Positions 56,098 to 64,000 of a stretch of 64,000 nt of DNA are shown here, in pieces (the stretch's first letter is position 1; every line of letters begins with the position of its first letter). The DNA lies in assembly GCA_018292915.2 (NCBI GenBank), contig JACVVK020000145.1, forward strand, positions 1,126,001 to 1,190,000, written 5' to 3'. Made by a program: the position numbers and the translations under genes. The notes below the pieces were generated by a model. That model was not told where the DNA came from. It ran no database searches and worked only from the letters and a program-made list of their open reading frames with translations. Source of the DNA: Batillaria attramentaria. Lineage: Eukaryota > Mollusca > Gastropoda > Batillariidae.

Positions 56098-57140
56098 GTC
56101 ACTACCTGCCCGGTCCCATCCCTTCTCTCAGGTCACTTTCTGCATGGTCCCATCCCTTTTCTCAAGTCACTGTCTGCCCGGTCCCATCCCTTCTCTCAGG
56201 TCACTATCTGCATGGTCCCATCCCTTCTCTCAGGTCACTATCTGCCCGGTCCCATCTCTTCTCTCAGGTCATCTGCCCGGTCCCATCCCTTCTCTCAGGT
56301 CACTATCTGCCCGGTCCCATCCCTTCTCTCAGGTCACTATCTGCCCGGTCCCATCCCTTCTCTCAGGTCACTTTCTGCATGGTCCCATCCCTTTTCTCAA
56401 GTCACTGTCTGCCCGGTCCCATCCCTTCTCTCAGGTCACTATCTGCATGGTCCCATCCCTTCTCTCAGGTCACTATCTGCCCGGTCCCATCTCTTCTCTC
56501 AGGTCATCTGCCCGGTCCCATCCCTTCTCTCAGGTCACTATCTGCCCGGTCCCATCCCTTCTCTCAGGTCACTATCTGCCCGGTTCCATCCCGTCTCTCA
56601 GGTCACTATCTGCCCGGTCCCATTACTTCTCTCAGGTCACTATCTGCCCGGTCCCATCCCTTCTCTCAGGTCACTATCTGCCCGGTCCCATCCCGTCTCT
56701 CAGGTCACTATCTGCCCGGTCCCATTACTTCTCTCAGGTCACCACCTGCCCGGTCCCATCCCGTCTCTCAGGTCACTATCTGCCCGGTCCCATCCCTTCT
56801 CTCAGGTCACTATCTGTCCGGTCCCATTACTTCTCTCAAGTCACTATCTTCTCGGTCCCATCCCTTCTCTCAGGTCACTATCTGCCCGGTCCCATCCCGT
56901 CTCTCAGGTCACTATCTGCCCGGTCCCATCCCTTCTCTCAGGTCACTATCTGCCCGGTCCCATCCCGTCTCTCAGGTCACTATCTGCCCGGTCCCATCCC
57001 GTCTCTCAGGTCACTATCTGCCCGGTCCCATCCCGTCTCTCAGGTCACTATCTGCCCGGTCCCATCCCGTCTCTCAGGTCACTATCTGCCCGGTCCCATC
57101 CCGTCTCTCAGGTCACTATCTGCCCGGTCCCATCCCTCCT
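56098..57140. repeat. 34-bp minisatellite, about 30 units
   Basis: The unit is close to GCCCGGTCCCATCCCTTCTC + TCAGGTCACTATCT. Variants with catgg, and a 3-4-bp deletion (caggtcatctg), recur with a 235-bp higher-order period (for example 56131 and 56366). Every unit holds a pyrimidine tract plus CAG, resembling a 3' splice site. It lies 32 bp after exon h. The open frames across it are a consequence of the repeat and are not called as genes. Confidence 0.95.
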
Positions 57141-57165
57141 CCGCTGTCATATACAGTATTATAAT

Positions 57166-57400
57166 GATATTTGGCTCAAAGCGCCGCGAGCTAAACCCAA
57201 CAAGCGCGCTCACGTGAATCACTCGCATTCTCTCACACACTGGACATGAACACATTACAATCACCTGGTGCGAAGGGCCAGCTCAGCAATTTAGGTTTCG
57301 GAATTTTTAGAAGTGCATTTATTCATTTTTTTCTTTTTTGGGCTTAACATTTCCAAAGCAGAAGGGGAGGAAGCCGGAGTACCCGGAGAGAACCCCCGAC
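57166..57400 (-). mobile_element. SINE fragment related to 62721-63106
   Basis: Shares gctcacgtgaat, ctctcacacactggaca, acattacaatcac and ggaggaagccggagtacccg with the complete SINE. It lacks the tRNA-like head (truncated near 57400). Confidence 0.75.
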
Positions 57401-57764
57401 GTATTGTTTGTTGTTAACATTGTTTGCAAGGAATGCCGTACTTGATTAATCTGTGTATTTATATTAGTACATGTACTGTTCCTCTATGTGTGCAGTGTGA
57501 ACATGTATGTGACAATTGTGACACGGGTGGCAACTTTGTACTCTGCCACGAAAACTGCGTGCTTGTTGCGGCAAGGGAGACAACTCATTGTGCTGTGCTG
57601 GCGAATGCGCCAGAACTCACCGCTTCTGTGCACACTGTGAAATACCACGTTGACCACAAAGTTATTCAGAATTGTCCACTTCCCTTGTCACTGTGTTTTT
57701 TCCCCCCTCCTTTGGTATCACTTAGCTCGGCTCAGGTCTCGGTTAGCCGATGAAATTGGTGGTC

Positions 57765-60700
57765 ATTGCAGAGGGTGATGTCTATTTCCAGGGGCATTGG
57801 GGCACCCCCACGAACCTATGACGTCAAACGCGTCATGGGTTTGTGCGATCCTTCCAGGCTTTCGCTCACCAGTTCGGTTCGTTCGATCGTTTGTGCAGGC
57901 GCTCGTTTACCGTTACTCTGCAGTATGTCAGTCCGATGTTCCTCCACCGTACGCGTTGTAGTAAATCAGTCAACTCAACAACATGAGAAACCATCGTAAT
58001 AGGCCAGGACAGTACTACGGAGATGCAGTACTGGCATGTCGTACTAAAACCTGCCCGGGCATAGCAAACCTTGCCTAGTCGCACGGTTTTGCAGGAATTA
58101 AGTGTTCCAAGCCCATTTCGTCTTAATGCTGTCGCGATCCCTCACCACTGATGCTTTCTCGTGTTGTTCAATTCATAAACGAAGCATTCATGTACATGCA
58201 GGGCCCCTTGTAAGCATTATATGCACGCAGGAGCACAGTCATACCTTATGTAGGGGCACTCGTGTTCCCGCAGGGGCATTCATGTACCTGACAAAATGTC
58301 TCTCACCAACCACACTGCATTTTGTCTTCAGGTGTTTTGCCCTTATTATCATGATAGCGCTTACTAATATTGTGCATTCATGTACATACAGGGCCATTCG
58401 ATAGCATTATATGCACAGAAGGGGCATTCGTGTTCCTGCAGGGGCATTCATGTACCTGACACATGGTGTGTTTTGGGCACGTCACATGTCCTATAAACCA
58501 CATCTCCTGTTGTCTTATCGTGATATTATTATGATAGTGCTATGTACATTCTACACTACACAGAGAAGCCTTCACGTTTTCTTTCACGTCTACGCACGAG
58601 CACACTGCGACTCCATACTGTCGGTTATTATTTCGTACGATGGCTAAAATCCTAGGTGACTAAACTGATCTACGACGTGTTCATGTAAAAATCAAACATA
58701 CAAAAAATCGGAAAATTGGCGTTTAACAATCCTGTTCCACCACGTATCGCGACACGGGATACCAGAAAACACTTACAAAGCAGACCACAGTCATCAGCAT
58801 AGCAGCTATGAGGTGTCTGTAACATTCGCGCACGGTGCACAACTGCTCCGAGTCTAACGCGTCTTAATACTGTCCTGATCTCTCACAATGCATTCTCTGC
58901 AATGTTGTTCAATTCATCAGCGATGCATTCATGTACATTGCGGGGCCCTTGATAGCATTATATGCATGCAGAGGCACTGACATAGCCTATGTAGGGGCAC
59001 TCGTGTTCCTGCAGGGGCATTCATGTACCTGACACATGGTGTGTTTTGGTCATGCCATTTGTCCCACCAACCACACTGCATTTTGTCTTCAGGTGTTTTG
59101 TCCTTATCATGATATCGCTTACTAATAATGTGCATTCATGTACATACAGGGCCATTCGATAGCATTATATGCACACAGGGGCATTCGTGTTCCTGCAGGG
59201 GCATTCATGTACCTGACACATGGTGTGTTTTGGGCATGCCATTTGTCCATCCAACCACATTTCATTTTGTCTCAAGGTGTTTTGTCCTTATTATCATGAT
59301 ATCGCTTACTAATAATGTGCATTCATGTACATACAGGGCCATTCGATAGCATTATATGCACACAGGGGCATTCGTGTTCCTGCAGGGGCATTCATGTACC
59401 TGACACATGGTGTGTTTTGGGCATGCCATTTGTCCATCCAACCACATTTCATTTTGTCTCAAGGTGTTTTGTCCTTATTATCATGATATCGCTTACTAAT
59501 AATGTGCATTCATGTACATACAGGGCCATTCGATAGCATTATATGCACACAGGGGCATTCGTGTTCCTGCAGGGGCATTCATGTACCTGACACATGCTGT
59601 TTTGGGCACGTCATATGTCCTGCAAACCAAATTTCCTGTTGTCTTATCGTGATAATATTATGATAGTGCTTACAGTTACTAATGATGTACATTGTACACT
59701 ACACAGAGAGCCTTCACGTTTTCTTTCACGTTTACGCACAAGCACACTGCGACTCCGTACTGTCAGTTATTATTTCGCACGATGGCTAAAATCCAGGGTG
59801 GTTTAATTGATCTACAACGCGTTCATATAAAAATCAAACATACAAAAAATCGGAAAATTGGCGTTTAACAGTCCTGTTCCACCACATATCGCGACACGGG
59901 ATACCCCCCCCCCCCCCCCAAAAAAAAAAAAAAATAAAAAAAAAAAAAAAACTTACAAAGCAGATCACAGTCATCAGCATAGCAGCTATGAGGTGTCTGT
60001 AAAATTCGCGCACGTTGCACAACTGCTCCGAGCCTAATGCGTCTTAATACTGTCGTGATCTCTCACGATGCATTCTATGCAACGTTGTTCAATTCATCAA
60101 CGATAGCTTGTTAGCATTATATGCATGCAGAGGCACTGACATAGCCTATGTAGGGGCACTCGTGTTCCTGCAGGGGCATTCATGTACCTCACACATGCTG
60201 TGTTTTGGGCATGCCATTTGTCCCACCAACCACACTGCATTTTGTCTTCAGGTGTTTTTTTTTTTTTCCTTGGTATCATGATAGTGTATACTAATAATGT
60301 GCATTCATGTACACACAGGGCTATTTGACAGGGCTATTTGCACACAGGGGCATTCGTGTTCCTGCAGGGGCATTCATGTACCTGACACATGGTGTGTTTT
60401 GGGCACGTCATATGTCCTATAAACCACATTTCCTGTTGTCTTATCGTGATAATATTATGAGAGTGCTTACTAATGATGTACATTCTACACTACACAGAGA
60501 AGCCTTCACGTTTTCTTTCACGTTTACGCACGAGCACAATGCGACTCCATACTGTCGGTTATTATTTCGTACGATGGCTAAAATCCAGGGTGGTTAAACT
60601 GATCTATGACGAGTTCATGTAAAAATCAAACATACAAAAAATCGGAAAATTGGCGTTTAACAACCCTGTTCCACCACGTATCGCGACACGGGATACCAGA

Positions 60701-61345
60701 AAACACTTACAAAGCAGATCACAGTCATCAGCATAGCAGCTATGAGGTGTATTCGCACACGTTGCACAGCTGCCCCGAGCCTAATGCGTCTTAATACTGT
60801 CGTGATCTCTCACGATGCATTCTATGCAGCGTTGTTCAATTCATCAGCAATACATTCATGTACATTGCGGGGCCCTTGTTAGCATTATATGCATGCAGAG
60901 GCACTGACATAGCCTATGTAGGGGCACTCGTGTTCCTGCAGGGGCATTCATGTACCTCACACATGGTGTGTTTTAGGCATGCCATTTATCTCACCAACCA
61001 CACTGCATTTTGTCTTAAGGTGTTTTTTTTTCCCTCCTTATTATCATGATAGCGTTTACTAATAATGAGCATTCATGTACAGGGCCATTTGATAGCATTA
61101 TATGCACACAGGGCATTCGTGTTCCTGCAGGGGCATTCATGTACCTGACAATGCTGCGTTTTTATGCACGTCATATGTCCTACAAACCACATTTCCTGTT
61201 GTGTTATCATGATATTATTACGATATCGAAAAGTTGGAGCACTAGCCCGTGATGTGACCTGTCATGTAAATGTTTTCTGGTCTCGCCGCCGTTTCCGGAT
61301 ACGTGACGAAAAACACGTGAAACGCCTAATTTTGCGAGTGTTTCT

Positions 61346-61397
<52 letters not shown>

Positions 61398-61508
61398 AAA
61401 TTAACGCATCAACCACCTGTTTACATTTTTAAAAAAGTGCAAGAAATGTAAAGTGTGTATGTGATAATTACTGACAGTGACACACACTCATACCCACACA
61501 CACACACT

Positions 61509-61549
<41 letters not shown>

Positions 61550-61945
61550 AAAAATTCGTTGTTCAGTTCCGCCAAACATTCCACTCATCCAGCGTTCGTT
61601 TCGGTCCGGGCAGGACCGGAGAGCAACCACGCCCCGGGCAGCTTTTAGTACAGAGCGTCTCGGCAGTACGGTCGCGGTGTCCTATGAGACCTAATAGCGT
61701 TGCTGAATTGATATACTACCACGCGCACGGTGGAGGAACATAAGAATTACCTTTCTGACATAGCAGGATGAGGCTAAATTACATGGATGCGTATAATAAC
61801 GTTCGGTTTCACCGAGCGAACCGCCGCGTGGCGAGGCGGCAGCGCGAAGGGGGACGCACAAACCGATGACGCGTTTGACGTCACTGGTTTGTGAGGGGGC
61901 CTGAATGCCCCTGGATATAGCGCGGACCCATTGCAGAGGCCAAGA
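57765..61945. repeat. tandem array bounded by inverted arms
   Basis: The interior is a complex tandem repeat. A 187-bp unit is seen best at 59128-59500; it contains ttcctgcaggggcattcatg and the alternate aggggcattcgtgttc. A second block with accacgtatcgcgacacggg recurs at about 58738, 59880 and 60672. The bounding arms are inverted: cattgcagagg and ccaggggcatt with tgacgtcaaacgcgtcat at 57760-57835, and the complement at about 61860-61945. Possibly a foldback-type element with satellite interior. No reading frame looks genuine. Confidence 0.6.
61350..61546. repeat. (GT)n and (CA)n microsatellites in opposite sense
   Basis: TG tract 61350-61394 followed by CA tract 61479-61546, so the two can pair. 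They lie inside the right part of the bounded array. Confidence 0.9.
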
Positions 61946-62155
61946 GAAGCGCCAGTCTCGGTACACAGTTGATACATGTTGTGCATGCTTGCGGAAGTCT
62001 CCTACACTTTCCTGCTTTTGAAAACATGGTTACACGTGTGAGCCAAAATGAATGAGGGCCCCTGCCTCCAGTTATGTTGTTGTTTTGCTCTGACGTGCTC
62101 TGCGTCGATTTAATAGCCATGAGTTTATAGTTGTTTGTTCCTGTTATGTTGGCAG

Positions 62156-62314
62156 GAGTGAGTCTCAGCAAGTTCATGATGACGTCGCATTGTAGTCCCC
62201 CCGTCGGAGAAATCGACTATACGATAGACTTGATCTTTATGGCCATCATGCCCACGTACTGTCTGTCGAGGTCCTTGTATGGCATCAGCGAAGTCTGTAA
62301 CTGTAAAGAACCCG
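62156..62314 (+). CDS. ABCA3-like: ABCA3-like transporter, exon i
   Basis: Acceptor atgttggcag|GA completes the Gly codon left by exon h. It encodes VSLSKFMMTSHCSPPVGEID, then YTIDLIFMAIMPTYCLSRSL and YGISEVCNCKEPG. The I-x-x-L-P-x-Y-C-L-type stretch is the loop/helix following the membrane helices in ABCA proteins; here it reads IMPTYCLSRSL. The preferred donor is ACCCG|GTATGT (62315), phase 1. NBD2 must lie downstream, outside the window. The end of this exon is tandemly repeated (next entry), so two alternative downstream donors exist. Confidence 0.85.
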
Positions 62315-62511
62315 GTATGTTTACCTTCGTGCACCCGAGCTGTGCATCTTTGTCCTTCTATGGCATTAGCGAAGTGTGTTACAATGAAGTACCCGGTAGA
62401 TTTACCTTCGTGCACCCAAACCGTGCGTCTCTGCCCTTCTGTGGCATCAGCGAAGTCTGTTACAGTGAAGAACCCGGTATGTTTACTCCAAACTTTTCCA
62501 ATACATGTTGA
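62269..62511 (+). repeat. 81-bp tandem repeat spanning the exon i donor
   Basis: Near-identical units start at about 62269, 62350 and 62431 (landmark GGCAT.AGCGAAGT at 62281, 62362 and 62443). The period of 81 bp is 27 codons, so the frame stays open to 62511. Each unit carries a donor-like ACCCGGTA at 62311, 62392 and 62473. Confidence 0.92.
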
Positions 62512-62631
62512 TTTTTTTGTTGGTATTTCTTTTGCTAGTGTATTTACATGTCTAATCCTCAAGATTCCTTAAAGTCTCAATGTCCGTAATGAATTCCGAG
62601 GGGCAAAAAACACTAGCGCTGTTTGCCCTTT

Positions 62632-62667
62632 TTTTTTTTTTTTTTTTTTTTGGGGGGGGGGGGGGGC
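62632..62667. repeat. composite poly-T/poly-G tract
   Basis: About 22 T followed by 14 G. The remaining bases of 62512-62711 hold nothing recognised. Confidence 0.85.
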
Positions 62668-62720
62668 AGAGGGGCGGCATTGCGACCCTTTTTATGACTT
62701 CGCTGCTTCTAAATGTCAAT

Positions 62721-63106
62721 AATAATAATAATGAGTATTGTATAGGCGCTTTACCCAGTTTCATGAATCGGTTCGAACCGCCGCGAACTGAACCCAACAC
62801 GCACGCTCACGTGAATAATACGCACTCTCTCACACACTGGACAGACACATTACAATCACGTGGTACGAAGGGTCAGCTCAGCTATTTAAATTTCGGAATT
62901 TATGTTTATTTTTCAAAATTGGTGGGCTGAACATTTCCAAAGCAGAGGGGGAGGAAGCCGGAGTACCCGGAGAGAACCCCCGACGATCGGCCCGAATGAA
63001 CGGTGCCACATACGAGAAGGAAAAATTCTTTGCCCCGAGTGGGACTCGAACCCCTGACCTCTCGCATTGGTGACAAGTCTATTACCACTAGCCCATCGAC
63101 CGCCCC
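62721..63106 (-). mobile_element. tRNA-derived SINE with L2-like tail
   Basis: On the -, the head is tRNA-like, with box A TGGGCTAGTGG (63085-63095) and a perfect box B GGTTCGAGTCC (63042-63052). A GC-rich body (ctccgggtactccggcttcc) follows, and the tail is gtaaagcgcctatacaat then (ATT)n. Flanks AATGTCAATAA (62712-62722) and AATGCCAATAA (63107-63117) look like an 11-bp target duplication with one mismatch. The tail resembles the L2-like LINE 3' end at 18416, so that LINE is the likely mobilising partner. Confidence 0.85.
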
Positions 63107-63263
63107 AATGCCAATAAATATGACTTTCTTTGGCTTAACGCTTCCACGCCTGTACTACAAGTCAAGCCACCCATCAGCGCTCTCGAGTTGGTGTTCAGTC
63201 CACAACCAAGTAACGCTCACAGTACGCGGAACGCTTCTGCGTACGTAGAACAACAAATACGCC

Positions 63264-63264
63264 A

Positions 63265-63317
<53 letters not shown>

Positions 63318-63361
63318 GCCTTTGTCCATGACCCTCCTCAGTCAAGTTTACATAGTATGCC

Positions 63362-63404
<43 letters not shown>

Positions 63405-63513
63405 TTTTGTCCACCTTTTTGCTTTTGTTTGTTGTGGTCTTGTTTTCTTTATTTCTATGATATGTGTATATGTCAAAAAAGAAATTTAAAAGAGAGAGAG
63501 AGAGAGAGAGAGA
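63264..63513. repeat. two (GT)n tracts and a (GA)n tract
   Basis: TG runs at 63264-63314 and 63365-63402 and a GA run at 63490-63513. Positions 63118-63263 and 63514-64000 hold no recognised gene; a G-rich run is at 63790-63806. Confidence 0.9.
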
Positions 63514-64000
63514 AAAGGTTCGGCAGATGGTGGAGGCAGGCTGTGGCTCGAGTAGCACTAAAAAAAACAAACAAAAAAAAACCGCCAATGTGTGAGTCGC
63601 CACAGCGGTTTCTTGTGCTACATTGTGTCCAAAGTGACTGAATCTGATGCACGGATAAAGCGCACTCGACGGAAAGTCTTCCGCAGCGTTATTTTGTTAT
63701 TTTGCCTGACAAATGTATTGAGACTTCAATGAATCGTATATGGGAGGCTTTGCATCCACGACTTGGGGATGGGGGTTGGGGTGTGTGTGTGGGGGGGGGG
63801 GGGGGAGGAGATGGATGGGAATATGTTGCCTCCCGCAAAACAATGGATACACAGACGGGAAGTGAGTGTTTCCGTAGTTATTTGGTGTACTGCGTGTGTG
63901 CCTTGGATTATTTGGGGTACTATCAGGTCTAGGCTCTTAAAATCATTTGCATGTCATAATTATCTCAATCCCTACCAAGTAATTTTGGCGTAGTACACCA

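Noticed and set aside
55270..57249. Very long open frames across exon h and the minisatellite
   Set aside because: Beyond 56065 the frames only translate the 34-bp repeat (SGHYLPGPIPSLR-like). The splice donor at 56066 joins in phase to the next ABCA exon.
57785..57850. CREB-regulated promoter at TGACGTCA
   Set aside because: The site is part of inverted arms of a repeat element and is duplicated at about 61875; there is no adjacent gene start.
59128..59536. Two identical 73-residue frames
   Set aside because: They are the same 187-bp tandem repeat unit read twice, with no independent evidence of coding.
63036..63106. A functional tRNA gene
   Set aside because: Boxes A and B are present but the sequence continues into a SINE body with a tail and target duplication; it is a SINE head.

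Overview
This is a eukaryotic, repeat-dominated window with one host gene. The DNA looks like a lophotrochozoan genome, most likely a marine gastropod. That is an inference from the split ABCA gene, about twenty long (CA/GT)n tracts, L1-Tx1, CR1-like and L2-like LINEs, a 2A-type motif in a LINE ORF1, and dispersed repeats with TGACCTTGACC and (ACTC)n signatures. Nothing bacterial, phage-like or CRISPR-like was seen.

The host gene is an ABCA-family (ABCA3-like) lipid-type ABC transporter on the + strand. Nine exons were traced: 4404-4521, 5312-5466, 6636-6785, 16052-16262, 17735-17984, 32541-32689 (provisional), 34245-34497, 55353-56065 and 62156-62314. Every junction is GT/AG and phase-compatible, giving about 719 codons without a stop. 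They run from NBD1 (Walker A, Q-loop, signature, Walker B, H-loop) through the linker into the second membrane half. The 5' part (first membrane half) and the 3' part (NBD2) lie outside the window. The introns, up to 21 kb, consist largely of nested mobile elements.

Layout. 1-4403: dispersed repeats, a pogo-like end and GGCGGCCAT motifs. 5596-6548: a TA-flanked foldback MITE. 7058-15540: a long inverted repeat around a decayed L1-Tx1 LINE. 18416-29745: one L2-like LINE (- strand) split by a second LINE (19374-25800, with a damaged 2A motif, itself carrying a TA-flanked MITE) and by a Ginger/KRBA2-type DNA transposon remnant (25893-27218). 29776-31890: a CR1-like LINE. 34733-49428: a 14.7-kb transposon with matched termini and TTAA target duplication. 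It holds a decayed P2X7-C-terminal-domain gene (+) and spliced exons of a Kolobok-like transposase (-). 49863-52437: another CR1-like LINE interrupted by an L2-like 3' end. 52547-52776: a hAT-type MITE. 56098-57140: a 34-bp minisatellite. 57765-61945: a tandem array bounded by inverted arms. 62721-63106: a tRNA-derived SINE with an L2-like tail.

The strongest candidate for an undescribed system is the TTAA-flanked 14.7-kb transposon pairing a P2X7-domain gene with a multi-exon transposase in convergent orientation. Also notable are the broken 2A motif, the triplicated exon-end with three in-frame splice donors in the ABCA gene, and the minisatellite made of about 30 splice-acceptor-like units just after the largest ABCA exon.
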